A stretch of 64,000 nt of DNA from DASRLE01 sp963825315 (lineage in GTDB: Bacteria > Verrucomicrobiota > Verrucomicrobiia > Limisphaerales > Palsa-1400). The notes beneath the pieces are model-generated. The model made no database searches and was not told the DNA's origin. It worked only from the letters and a program-made list of their open reading frames with translations. The stretch lies in the NCBI GenBank assembly GCA_963825315.1, contig CAWGST010000001.1, positions 2,046,001 to 2,110,000 of the forward strand, written 5' to 3'. This document shows positions 34,191 through 42,973 of the stretch, one piece after another (position 1 is the first letter of the stretch; every line of letters begins with the position of its first letter). The translations under genes and the position numbers were made by a program.

Positions 34191-36638
34191 TTACTTCGGC
34201 TTCTCGTCGAATCTCCTTAACACATTCTCTGCGAACTCCCGTTGTTCCGGGGGCAGACTGTCCAAAACCGAGCGTTCCTTGCCTTCAAGCACGGCGCAGA
34301 CCGGCTTGAGAAAATCGAGCGCTTCCGCAATCTCCGGCCGCTGAGTCTCGGCAAGAACGCGCCACGCCGTTGGCCAGGCATCTTTCATTATGGGAATCGT
34401 GCTGCTGTTAAGGAAACGAAGCGCGATCTCACGCGCCAATGCTTTTGGCACCGAGTTCAAAAAGCCGCCAAGTTTCGTTACTACGGCTTTTGCCCCGGAG
34501 TAATCCTTGTCAAACCATAATATGCCGTACGCAGCTTTGGCTGCCTCCGCCTCCAAATCATCCTTCATCACCGCAAGGTCAATCACCTTTAGTAAATCCG
34601 CGACGGAATCTGCGTTCCGGTCTTGACGGAGGAATGAATGCCCGCGGATAAAAAAGGTGCGGGCCAGTTGTTGATTGGGTACATCCTCCATCTCAATCAC
34701 GGCGGTATAGTCGGAAATTGCTCCCTGAATATCGCCCAACTCATCCTTGGTGAAGCCACGATTCACCAACGCACGCACGACATCTTGCTTATGCGCACCC
34801 TTCATTTCAATCACAGCCGTGAAGTCGGAAATCGCTCCTTGCTTGTCGCCCAACTTGTCCTTGGTAATGGCGCGGGTGACCAATGCGAGCCCCACCAGTT
34901 GCTTTGGTGCATCCTCCATTTCAACCACGGCTGTGTAGTCGGAAATCGCTCCTGACGTATCGCCTAACTGAGCCCTGGCGAAGCCTCGGGCACCAAGGGC
35001 ACAAGCGATCCGTTGTTTTGGTGCATCCTCCGTTTCAATCACGGCGGTACAGTCGGTAATGACTCCGTGATTATCGTCTAACTGCAACTTGGCAATGCCG
35101 CGCTTGAATAAAGCTTTGAAATTCTTTGGATGCTTGGCAATGACCTCATCTAACGACCGGATGGTGTGCTGATAATCGCCATGTTCAAAAAGCAAATCTC
35201 CGAGGTCCGCGTACGCCTTTATTTCATCCAAATCAGACTTCTCTTGGCTTTCGCTCGACAGATCAGCATACGCCAGCGCAGCCTCTCGAAGGTCCGCTTT
35301 CGCCCATTGGTCGATGCAGAGTTCGGTGGCCAAACGTTCATGCTGTGTGTCTTTGAGTGAAGCTGCTAAGTATTCAGCCGTGGTGGCAGAATCCCTTAGC
35401 ATTTGCGCCGCACCGCTCGGCTCCGGCGATGCCAGGTTGCGCAAAGTGACGAGCCTTTCCTCCTCCTCAAACCAAACGCGGAGCACCTCGACAAATAGCT
35501 CGATGCGACGGCGGTTCTTGCCAAGGTATCGCATCTGATACCAAACGGCGAAAAGCTTGTCCGGCACGGTGTAGTTTGCCGTCCGGCCTTTGCCGCCACC
35601 AAGCACCTCGACAAATTGGGCATCTTTCAACCGCCCGAGTTGGGTGGTTATGGTATTTAGTCGCAACCGGGTTGGGCCAACAAGGTCGGTCGGTTGGGCG
35701 GCGCCGCCTTTCTCCATCAGTGCGTGGATGATCAGTCTCTGCTGCGGCGGGAGGTTTTCAATCTCGTGCTTGAGCAACGGCGTCAGCTCGTCCACCAACT
35801 GCTGGAGATATTGCACGATGGTCGTCACCTGCCGCTGGGTCAACAACTCGTAAAGCATCAGGATCAGCCGTGGATTGCCCCCCGAGAGGAGGACGATGGC
35901 GCGGACTTTTGATTGGTGCAAGGGTAACTCCCTGAGAAAGTCCTGATTGCCATCGAATAAAGCCCGAAGCTTCAGCAGATCGAAGACCTCTTCCGCCGTC
36001 AGTCTGCCCAGCGGCACCTGGCCAAAGTAGTTAAAGAACGCCTCGTCGTAGCTCTTGAGCGATTCGAACACATGCACCGCGCTGCCGATGACCATCATAA
36101 ACGGATCGCTCATCAGCAGTCGCCGAAAAGTGCCTTTCATTTGGTCATCGAAGCACTCTTCCAGCAACTGATTCAGGTTCTCGATAAATAGAATCAGGCG
36201 CTTGCCTTGCTGGCGCGTGATCTCGCGCAAACCAGTCAGGGCAAGCTGCAGGCTTTGTTCTTCGTTTGCTTCCGCCTCCACCTTTTCCAGCCAGAGTTGT
36301 GCCGGCGAAATTTCCTGCTTCACCAGCATCTGAAGTGTGGCGGCCATCAGGTCTCGCAACGAGCCGATGTTGAATTGTTCTTCCGGGAAAACGATCGGCA
36401 TCCAGGCCGCCTTTAGCTTCTGATCCTGACTGATTCGCAACGCAACCATTTGAATGATGGTGGACTTGCCCGAACCGCGCGGCCCGGTGATGGCAAAGCT
36501 GGAGAGTGTGCCGGATTTGATCTGCTCGCGCAAGGACTTCAACAAGTAATCAACCGTGTGCCCCCGAGCCGCGAAAGTTGCCTCCAACTCTTGATCCGAC
36601 ATTTCGGCTGGTGTGTATTTGTGGGCGACAAGACTCAT
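34191..36638 (-). CDS. P-loop ATPase with C-terminal TPR-like repeats
   Basis: The protein is about 815 residues from the ATG at 36638 (MSLVAHKYTPAEMSDQELEA). The N-terminus is an AAA/STAND-like NTPase with Walker A ITGPRGSGKSTIIQM and a Walker B-like RLILFIENLNQLLEE. A winged-helix follows (QRLIIHALMEKGGAAQPTDL). From about residue 480 come TPR-type repeats with at least four 38-residue units of the GAISDYTAVIEMEDAPKQ type. Such architecture is typical of signal-sensing ATPases. The start overlaps the stop of the upstream ATPase gene by four bases (ATGA), so the two are co-translated. Function unknown; see the operon finding. Confidence 0.78.
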   Translation of the reverse strand: MSLVAHKYTPAEMSDQELEATFAARGHTVDYLLKSLREQIKSGTLSSFAITGPRGSGKSTIIQMVALRISQDQKLKAAWMPIVFPEEQFNIGSLRDLMAATLQMLVKQEISPAQLWLEKVEAEANEEQSLQLALTGLREITRQQGKRLILFIENLNQLLEECFDDQMKGTFRRLLMSDPFMMVIGSAVHVFESLKSYDEAFFNYFGQVPLGRLTAEEVFDLLKLRALFDGNQDFLRELPLHQSKVRAIVLLSGGNPRLILMLYELLTQRQVTTIVQYLQQLVDELTPLLKHEIENLPPQQRLIIHALMEKGGAAQPTDLVGPTRLRLNTITTQLGRLKDAQFVEVLGGGKGRTANYTVPDKLFAVWYQMRYLGKNRRRIELFVEVLRVWFEEEERLVTLRNLASPEPSGAAQMLRDSATTAEYLAASLKDTQHERLATELCIDQWAKADLREAALAYADLSSESQEKSDLDEIKAYADLGDLLFEHGDYQHTIRSLDEVIAKHPKNFKALFKRGIAKLQLDDNHGVITDCTAVIETEDAPKQRIACALGARGFARAQLGDTSGAISDYTAVVEMEDAPKQLVGLALVTRAITKDKLGDKQGAISDFTAVIEMKGAHKQDVVRALVNRGFTKDELGDIQGAISDYTAVIEMEDVPNQQLARTFFIRGHSFLRQDRNADSVADLLKVIDLAVMKDDLEAEAAKAAYGILWFDKDYSGAKAVVTKLGGFLNSVPKALAREIALRFLNSSTIPIMKDAWPTAWRVLAETQRPEIAEALDFLKPVCAVLEGKERSVLDSLPPEQREFAENVLRRFDEKPK

Positions 36639-37900
36639 GATTTCTTGACCTGTGAAGTTTTTGCCTTCGCGCCCGGCGCTGGATACCAGCGCCGCCACCA
36701 ATCCTGCATGACCTTGAGCCGAAAGTGGAATTCGTTGGTGTCCGTATCCAGGCGCAAATACCAGTCGTATTCGAGGTCTGCCATGAGTTCATCAAACGCT
36801 TGATCGCTGGCTGCCTTGCCTCGTGCCTTGCGGTAGATGTCGAACAGAGCGGGCCGGGAAATGCGCTCATGGCTGGCCACCGCCCGAAGAACCGCCAGCG
36901 CCGCTTTCTCCCCGGTCTTGCCGTATCGCCGCAACCGGCTGCTGTAGTGATCAAAATAGTGGCGGCAAGTGGGTCCAAGTATCCGATTCTTGTAGATGCG
37001 CTCCAAATCAGCGATGGTGAAATCTGTTCGTTGGGTAAGCGGCAACTGGGCAATCTGCGACATGAAAATGTGAATGAAGTAGGGAACGGGCGCGCCAATC
37101 AACTCGAACAGCCTGCCTAAAATCGCATCGTTGCAGTTGACTGAAAGCGAGCGGGCCAGATCGCCGGCGAGCTTGTGCGCTGTCGTGTTGTCGAGCGGCT
37201 CAACCGTCAAACGATAGAAGTCCACCAATTTATCAGCCGCCCCCAGCTTGCGGAGAATTTGGTCAATGCCGACGCTTCCTGCCACAATAAATCTGTGGCG
37301 TCGGAGAACGTCCTTTTGTTCCATCCGCACCGTTCGGAACCATGCCAAAAAATCGCGCGCAACGGGTTCGCCTTGTCTTTCAATGAGGCGGTCGAGCATC
37401 GCCGGGAACTCGTCGAAGAGGAAGATGATCGTCTTGTCCGCCTTCTCCAACTCGATCAGCATCCGTTTCGCGGCTTCGCGCCAATCCTCCTTGATGTCCG
37501 CTTTGAATTTGATCTTCGCCCCCTCGAATTCGGCTTCGTCAAAATTATTCTTTACCCATGCCGTGAAAGCCTTGGGCAGTCGCTTTGCTTTGCTTAACAC
37601 AGATTGCAATGCGTCGTGCTTTAAAAGTTCGCGGGTGACACGCCAGACAAATTCTTCAGGTGAATCCACGTCTTCCAACTCAAACGAAAGAGGCAGATAA
37701 TTGGGCCGGGGGCACTTCAGGACATGCCGCATCACACCGCTCTTGCCAAATCGCCGCGGGGCAAGAAGCAGGATATTATTTCCTTCAATCTGCCGCCAAA
37801 GATGGTCAATGAATTCCTCGCGCCCATAGAGTTCCTCGGGATCGGGAATCTGTCCAACAAGGCTTCTCGTTTGTCGCAGTCCGATGATTTCGTCATTCAT
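36635..37900 (-). CDS. Archaeal-type P-loop ATPase
   Basis: The protein is about 421 residues from the ATG at 37900 (MNDEIIGLRQTRSLVGQIPD). It resembles the archaeal-ATPase group: the ELYGREEFIDHLWRQIEGNN lead-in, Walker A LLAPRRFGKSGVMRHVL, Walker B TIIFLFDEFPAMLDRLI, sensor region HRFIVAGSVGIDQILRK, and a C-terminal winged-helix with EKAALAVLRAVASHERISRP and FHFRLKVMQDWWRRWY. It is the first gene of a two-ATPase operon. The frame is open to 37981, but the ATG at 37900 lies just downstream of three dyads, which fits a controlled promoter. The partner and substrate are unknown. Confidence 0.78.
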   Translation of the reverse strand: MNDEIIGLRQTRSLVGQIPDPEELYGREEFIDHLWRQIEGNNILLLAPRRFGKSGVMRHVLKCPRPNYLPLSFELEDVDSPEEFVWRVTRELLKHDALQSVLSKAKRLPKAFTAWVKNNFDEAEFEGAKIKFKADIKEDWREAAKRMLIELEKADKTIIFLFDEFPAMLDRLIERQGEPVARDFLAWFRTVRMEQKDVLRRHRFIVAGSVGIDQILRKLGAADKLVDFYRLTVEPLDNTTAHKLAGDLARSLSVNCNDAILGRLFELIGAPVPYFIHIFMSQIAQLPLTQRTDFTIADLERIYKNRILGPTCRHYFDHYSSRLRRYGKTGEKAALAVLRAVASHERISRPALFDIYRKARGKAASDQAFDELMADLEYDWYLRLDTDTNEFHFRLKVMQDWWRRWYPAPGAKAKTSQVKKS

Positions 37901-37982
37901 AACAACACAAATGTTGCTTCTATTCTGATTTAAAGCAACAAAAATGTTGTTAAAATTCGCTATATGCGCAACATATTGCACA
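37901..37982 (-). promoter_or_regulatory. Three evenly spaced dyads upstream of the ATPase operon
   Basis: CAACA-N4-TGTTG occurs perfectly at 37903-37916 and 37936-37949, and a related GCAA-N4-TTGC at 37968-37979. The centres are 33 and 31 bases apart, about three helical turns, so bound dimers would share one DNA face. The first site is two bases from the start codon. A dedicated repressor is likely; it is not identified in the window. Confidence 0.65.
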
Positions 37983-38085
37983 TAAACACTTTATAACAGC
38001 ACAGAAACACACCATGACAGGCGCATCCCGGTTTTTGGCAACTCTATTGTCAATGGGAGACAATCACTGGCCGCCGCCAGACCAA

Positions 38086-38317
38086 AAAGAATGTCCAATG
38101 TCCAAGCACGAATGACCAAGGAAAAATGACGAATCCCGCCAAAAGCGGTGCGATGCCCGGGGTCCCTTTTTCGTCATTCGGTCATTTGAGTATTGATTGG
38201 TCATTCGTGCTTAGACATTCGTCATTTAGTTCTGGCTTTGCCAGTTTAGGATTTGGTAATTGGACATTTTTCCTTAATTGATTGGTCATTCGGATTTCGT
38301 CATTCGACATTTCCCCC
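38086..38317. repeat. Complex TCATTCG/AATGAC repeat region
   Basis: Words such as AATGTCCAAGCACGAATGAC on the left are answered on the right by GGTCATTCGTGCTTAGACAT, giving a long imperfect hairpin. It is followed by a TTGGTCATTCGGATTTCGTC unit like those at 6510 and 50000. The 380 bases between the ATPase operon and the permease contain this and no gene. Confidence 0.7.
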
Positions 38318-38366
38318 ACCGTCATGGTATGGGTTTTTCCCATGATTGGTTTCCTTTGATGGCGAT

Positions 38367-39782
38367 ATGCTGGAACGCTTTTTCAAACTCAGCGAAAACC
38401 ATACCACGGTCCGCACTGAAATCATGGCCGGGATTGCCACCTTTCTCACCATGGCCTACATCGTCGTCGTGCAACCCGCCGTCCTTTCCGGGAAAATGTT
38501 CGGCCAGCCGACGGGCATGGATTTCGGAGCGGTGATGACGGCGACCTGCCTTTCCGCCGCGCTGGCCACCGCCATCATGGCCCTTTATGCCCGGTATCCC
38601 ATCGCCCAGGCGCCGGGGATGGGCGAAAACTTCTTCTTCGTTTTCTCCGCCATTCCCGCCGCCGCCGCCGCCGGATTCCATAATGCCTGGCAGGTGGCGC
38701 TCGGAGCGGTGTTCATCTCCGGCGTGTTGTTCCTTGTCCTGTCTCTGCTCGGCATCCGGGAAATGATTTTCAACGCCGTCACGCCCAGCCTCAAACACGC
38801 CGCCGCCGCCGGCATCGGCCTCTTCATCGCGTTCATCGGGCTGCAAAACGCAGGGGTAATCGTCAAAGACCCCGGCACCGCCGTCAAACTCAACGCCCAT
38901 CTCGGCTCGCCCGATCTGCTGGTTTTCTTCGCCGCCCTATTGTTGACTGCGGTGCTCGAGGCGCGCCGGACGCGCGGGGCCATCTTGTGGGGCATCGCCG
39001 CCGCAACCGTCCTGGCCGCCGCCTTCAAGGCCGCGCTGCCTCTTTTGCCGCGGGCCTTGGCCGCGTCCCCCGTAGTGGCCGGTTCCATGCTGGCGACGCG
39101 GTTTCAATTCGCCCGGGGCGTGGTGGCTCCGCCGCCGTCTCTCGCTCCCACCTGGTGCCAGCTCGATTGCGTCCACGCCCTGGCCCCGGCCCTGTTGCCG
39201 TTGATCGCGGTCTTCCTCTTCATGCTGACCTTCGACGGCATCGGCACGCTCATCGGGGTTTGCCAACAGGCCGGGTTCATGGCCGATAACAAGCTGCCGC
39301 GCGCCAAACAGGCGATGATTTCGGACGCCGTCGGCACCGTGGCGGGGGCGGCGCTGGGCACCAGCACCGTGACCAGTTTCATCGAAAGCGCGGCGGGGGT
39401 GGAACAAGGGGGACGCACCGGCTTGACGGGCTTGGTGGTGGCCGCCTTGTTTTTGCTGGCGCTTTTCTTCAGTCCACTGGTTGTGATGATGGGAAGCTAC
39501 CCGCCCTTGACCGCGCCGGCGCTGGTCATCGTGGGGGCCATGATGATGCGCAACGCGGCCAGGATTGAGTGGCACGACCCTGCGGCATCCATTCCGGCCT
39601 TCCTGACGATGATCGGCATCCCCCTCTCCTATTCCATCGCCGACGGATTGGCGCTGGGGATCATTGCCGACCCGCTGGTGCGGCTGTGCGCTGGGCGGGG
39701 GCGGGAAATCGGATGGCTGACCTCCCTGCTGGCGGTCCTGTTGCTGGCCTACTTCATCTGCATCCGCGGTCGAATGCCCTGA
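38367..39782 (+). CDS. NCS2-family purine permease (AzgA-like)
   Basis: The protein is about 471 residues starting MLERFFKLSENHTTVRTEIM, with some 12-14 membrane helices. Family features are MAGIATFLTMAYIVVVQPAV, the QAPGMGENFFFVF loop, FMLTFDGIGTLIGVCQQAGF, and GTSTVTSFIESAAGVEQGGR. AzgA-type proteins import hypoxanthine, guanine or adenine by proton symport. A TTG at 38346 is in frame upstream but the ATG fits the family. No purine riboswitch was seen upstream. It is a single-gene unit, convergent with the OmpA-like gene. Confidence 0.93.
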   Translation: MLERFFKLSENHTTVRTEIMAGIATFLTMAYIVVVQPAVLSGKMFGQPTGMDFGAVMTATCLSAALATAIMALYARYPIAQAPGMGENFFFVFSAIPAAAAAGFHNAWQVALGAVFISGVLFLVLSLLGIREMIFNAVTPSLKHAAAAGIGLFIAFIGLQNAGVIVKDPGTAVKLNAHLGSPDLLVFFAALLLTAVLEARRTRGAILWGIAAATVLAAAFKAALPLLPRALAASPVVAGSMLATRFQFARGVVAPPPSLAPTWCQLDCVHALAPALLPLIAVFLFMLTFDGIGTLIGVCQQAGFMADNKLPRAKQAMISDAVGTVAGAALGTSTVTSFIESAAGVEQGGRTGLTGLVVAALFLLALFFSPLVVMMGSYPPLTAPALVIVGAMMMRNAARIEWHDPAASIPAFLTMIGIPLSYSIADGLALGIIADPLVRLCAGRGREIGWLTSLLAVLLLAYFICIRGRMP

Positions 39783-39819
39783 AAGTACATCTCACTTTTT
39801 AGTTGGCGTTTTCTGATTC

Positions 39820-40653
39820 CTAATCAGAGGGTTCAGGCACCCCCGGCGCGGCGGCTTGGGGCTTGGAGTCAATCGCGGCATTGGTCTTCACCGCTGGCGC
39901 CGTGTCGGCTCCCGCCAGTTCATCAGACAGAATCGTGATGGCAATGCGGCGGTTCCTGGCTCGTCCCTCTTCGGTCGAGTTGTCGGCCAGGGGACGATAC
40001 TCGCCATAACCGACGACTCCGACGCGGTGCGGGTCAACTCCCGCTCTTTCGGTGAGAAAATGCACGGCGGCAAGGGCGCGGGCGGTGGAAAGTTCCCAGT
40101 TGCTGGCAAAGCGGGTGCGGATGGGCACGTTGTCCGTGTGGCCGATGACGTGAATCTTGAGTTCCGGATGTCCCGCGAGAATGGCTGCGATCTGGCGCAG
40201 CACGGTTTCACCGTCCGGTTTCACTACCGCCTCCCCGGAATCAAACATCACGCGGTCGAGGATGTTCACCGTGAGCTTGCCTTGCAGCTTGGAGATGGTG
40301 ACATCCTTGGATTCAAGGTCTGAGCGCATCTCATCTTCCAGCCCTTTCGCCTTCAGGCCGGCCAATTCCTTTTCCTTCTCCAAATTGGCTGCCCGTGTTT
40401 GCAAGGCCGCGATCTGGTCTTTGTCCTGCTTGATTTCAGCGAGGGCATTCGCGAGCCTGGCCTTGGCGTTATCCAGGTCGGAGCGGAGCGATTCGAGGTT
40501 GTGGATCTTGCCCAAGGCCGACGCCCAGAGCACTGAAACTGCGATCAAGAGCGCGGCCATGAGGCCGGCGGCAATCCAGCCCGGCTTGGCGCTGCCCGGA
40601 CCGCGTTCAGCCTTGGTCACCGGTTCAGTAAAGGGATTTGGGTCTTCGCTCAT
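39820..40653 (-). CDS. OmpA/MotB-domain protein with membrane anchor
   Basis: The protein is about 277 residues from the ATG at 40653 (MSEDPNPFTEPVTKAERGPG). A short cytoplasmic tail and one membrane helix (GWIAAGLMAALLIAVSVLWA) are followed by a coiled coil of about 70 residues. A C-terminal OmpA domain has LKIHVIGHTDNVPIR, NWELSTARALAAVHFL and ARNRRIAI, the residues that bind diaminopimelate in peptidoglycan. It is probably an inner-membrane protein tethered to the wall, resembling MotB-like or Tol/Pal-type anchors; no MotA partner is nearby. The tail is Ala/Pro-rich. Confidence 0.87.
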   Translation of the reverse strand: MSEDPNPFTEPVTKAERGPGSAKPGWIAAGLMAALLIAVSVLWASALGKIHNLESLRSDLDNAKARLANALAEIKQDKDQIAALQTRAANLEKEKELAGLKAKGLEDEMRSDLESKDVTISKLQGKLTVNILDRVMFDSGEAVVKPDGETVLRQIAAILAGHPELKIHVIGHTDNVPIRTRFASNWELSTARALAAVHFLTERAGVDPHRVGVVGYGEYRPLADNSTEEGRARNRRIAITILSDELAGADTAPAVKTNAAIDSKPQAAAPGVPEPSD

Positions 40654-40705
40654 CTGCGTCGGACGTATTTTTTTGATTGACTTGGTGCGGAGACCGGGAG
40701 GCTGT

Positions 40706-41290
40706 TTAACCAAAGCTTGTAACGCGTCGAATGCAAAGCAAACAGACCCCTCCAACAAAAAGAACGGCAGTGCCCGGTTCAGGAACCGCGGCCACGGAAA
40801 CTGCGTCAATCAACTGCCAGTGCGGGTCACTATAATCCACGAATTCGATTGTTGTTGAACTGGATGTGGCCGTCTCCTGTAAATCGATCGTCTCCCAACT
40901 CGTCGTGCTTGGGTTGCTGAATACGCCGAGATCGAGATCACCCCAATAGAAATGAATGGGCGCATTGCCTTGGGAAGCATAATCGCCGGTCAATCCATAG
41001 CCCGAAAGGAGACTAAACTGGATTTCATATTGGTCCCCTGCAATGGTGGGGATGGTTTGTTGCAAAGGTTGAAAATTAGAACTGTCACTCGAATTAATGA
41101 TTATACCGACGGCAGAACCTTCCAGAGCAACCCCGGGTGGCGGGTTGAGAATGCCATAAGTGCCGCTCCATCCAGAGAAAATGGACTCAAAGCCCGGATT
41201 AAGAACCAAATTTCCAGGGAGGAAAACCGATGCAGGAGCCGGAAGGGCGGAAAGAGCCATAAAAAAAAGAGTGATAAAACTTTTTTTCAC
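40706..41290 (-). CDS. PEP-CTERM sorting-domain exported protein
   Basis: The 194-residue protein has an N-terminal signal (KKSFITLFFMALSALPAPAS), a beta-rich middle (NLVLNPGFESIFSGWSGTYG, similar to carbohydrate-binding-like domains) and a C-terminal PEP-CTERM tail: VPEPGTAVLFVGGVCLLC followed by basic residues. PEP-CTERM proteins are processed by exosortase at the membrane and released or anchored. The start appears to be GTG at 41290. No exosortase gene is in the window. Only 52 bases separate it from the OmpA-like gene on the same strand, but joint function is not evident. Confidence 0.85.
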   Translation of the reverse strand: MKKSFITLFFMALSALPAPASVFLPGNLVLNPGFESIFSGWSGTYGILNPPPGVALEGSAVGIIINSSDSSNFQPLQQTIPTIAGDQYEIQFSLLSGYGLTGDYASQGNAPIHFYWGDLDLGVFSNPSTTSWETIDLQETATSSSTTIEFVDYSDPHWQLIDAVSVAAVPEPGTAVLFVGGVCLLCIRRVTSFG

Positions 41291-41354
41291 GGATGGAACT
41301 ATGGGAACAGACGATCCCGTTTGTCAAGGCTAAAAGTGTTGGAAGTTTTTCTTA

Positions 41355-41493
41355 ACTACCAATTTGGATTGACGGCTGCATCGGCCGCCCGCCACAGGTA
41401 GCGCGCGGCATGGGTGCGGTGAGGCGACCATCGGACCCCGTGTTTGGCCAATTGTTCCGGGGTCGGCATACTGCGCTTTCGGTAGGCGATTTG
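41355..41493 (-). pseudogene. Duplicated 3' end of the AlkA-type glycosylase gene
   Basis: These 139 bases match 44485-44623, the last 45 codons and stop of the glycosylase gene, with about four differences. Outside the segment the two loci diverge at once on both sides. The copy has no start and no catalytic region, so it cannot be functional. Confidence 0.85.
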
Positions 41494-41656
41494 TTAACTT
41501 TGCCCCTTTATGACAATTGCTTGTTCCCTGCCGCGGCCGCCACAGGGCTTTCGCCGGCGGCGCGTTTGCCATTGGCCGGGACTTCCTAAAGCCATCCTTC
41601 CCGACATGTCCAATCTTCATCGCCGTGTTTTTCGACGAAGGCAATGAGCCTCCGAA

Positions 41657-42088
41657 TCAGGCCTCGCACATCCGACTGACTTTTTCAAGGTTGGGCGAAA
41701 CGGCTTTAAGGGCCTCGAAGTCCCGGTGCGCGTGCAGCGCCAGGCTGGCCGCAATTTCCTCCGGGTAGGCCTCCGCGTACGCCAGCGCCATCTTTACCAC
41801 TGGCTCGGGTTTTTCCAGCCGTTTAGCCGCCTTCGCGGTGTTCCCGCCCAGATCTTTGACCAAGTCCACAACCATCCAAACCGGCCACCTCGTGCCGGTG
41901 ACGTATGCCACCCGGCCAGGAGCGCCGTCTCGAAACTCGATGGCGGGGAAACGCGAACGCTTTACACCCTCTTTGACGTAAATAGCCGCCAAAGTCCCCG
42001 GCGGTTGGCCCGTCAAAGTCGCGGCGGCTTTCAAATCCGCCTTCTCAGGTTTGGTCAAACGAAGTGTGACGCTCTCATCTTTAGTCAT
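41657..42088 (-). CDS. DUF433-like protein with N-terminal DNA-binding-like region
   Basis: The protein is about 143 residues from the ATG at 42088 (MTKDESVTLRLTKPEKADLK; 42106 possible). The start resembles ribbon-helix-helix or MobC-like segments (TLRLTKPEKADLKAAATLTG). The second half, VTGTRWPVWMVVDLVKDLGG followed by EKPEPVVKMALAYAEAYPEE, resembles DUF433, a small helical domain often found in antitoxins. No toxin gene with a recognised domain lies beside it. An antitoxin or small regulator role is an inference from these similarities. Confidence 0.55.
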   Translation of the reverse strand: MTKDESVTLRLTKPEKADLKAAATLTGQPPGTLAAIYVKEGVKRSRFPAIEFRDGAPGRVAYVTGTRWPVWMVVDLVKDLGGNTAKAAKRLEKPEPVVKMALAYAEAYPEEIAASLALHAHRDFEALKAVSPNLEKVSRMCEA

Positions 42089-42176
42089 TATTGCCATACA
42101 ATGCAAACAATCGCATCTGCCGCGAAAATTTCAAGCCCTGAGTAGTGTCTTAATTTGGAATTTTGACAGTGACCTT

Positions 42177-42896
42177 TTATTCCAACGCTTTGGCGAGAAC
42201 CTCTTTGACAAACTGCGGAATTTCCACACCCGATTTTGCAGCGTCCGCCTTCAGTTTGTCATATTGCGCGACTTCCCCGCCCTGCCACACAAGATCAACC
42301 CGCCGGATTTGTCGCATGGCCACATGACTGTATTTTTCCGGGTAAGCCCAATAGCACGACAGGCAAATGTTTTTGTCCTTCATGCTTTGCCAATTCTCGC
42401 AATGTTCGCACGACCAGGATTTCGCGCGATTCGCCGAACCGCAGAGCAGCATGAAGTCGTCGGTCTTGAGCTCATCACGCTCTCCGGCCACCTCATAAGG
42501 CACACGATGGTCAATTTGCAAATCCGGCTCCGCCATTTTTTCCAGATAAATGAAACACTGGCAGCCATATTTCTTGATAAGTTGATCCTTGATCCTTTTG
42601 GAAAGACCAGTGCGCCCGCTGAATCGCCTGAACTGTCGCTTCGCCGGGTCGGCAAACCGATAGGCCGCGATTTTGCGGCCGTTTGCCGCAGTGACGCGAA
42701 ATGTTTCCAGTTGAATGCCCAATTCACGAACGTCGCGCGCCGCGCGCGGCGGATGATCGTAACCGTATTTGTTCTTCAACTGTTCCGTGGTGATGTGTCC
42801 GTGTTTCAGAATGTGATCAATCACGGTCTTCGGACGCTTTCCAGTGACGGAGGCGCAGAGTTCAAGAAACTCTTTTGGATATTTTGGCTTTGCCAT
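42177..42896 (-). CDS. HNH endonuclease, probable restriction enzyme
   Basis: The 239-residue protein carries an HNH core: DLQIDHRVPYEVAGERDE with the catalytic His, DDFMLLCGSANRAKSW with the Asn, and two zinc-binding pairs CEHC and CLSC. The N-terminus (PKTVIDHILKHGHITTEQLK) looks like a winged helix for DNA recognition. The adenine methylase gene lies 77 bases upstream on the same strand, so the two probably form a type II restriction-modification pair. The recognition site is unknown. The start ATG at 42896 is clear. Confidence 0.83.
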   Translation of the reverse strand: MAKPKYPKEFLELCASVTGKRPKTVIDHILKHGHITTEQLKNKYGYDHPPRAARDVRELGIQLETFRVTAANGRKIAAYRFADPAKRQFRRFSGRTGLSKRIKDQLIKKYGCQCFIYLEKMAEPDLQIDHRVPYEVAGERDELKTDDFMLLCGSANRAKSWSCEHCENWQSMKDKNICLSCYWAYPEKYSHVAMRQIRRVDLVWQGGEVAQYDKLKADAAKSGVEIPQFVKEVLAKALE

Positions 42897-42973
42897 AAGG
42901 AACGGGTGTTTCCATCAATTGCATCTGCTCGTCACGGTGTTTGCGGTGCATGGTGGGATGGACTTCCAATTCT

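Noticed and set aside
37983..38366. Possible purine riboswitch before the NCS2 permease
   Set aside because: The region is filled by TCATTCG-type repeats, and I found no three-way-junction pattern with the conserved loop words of purine riboswitches.
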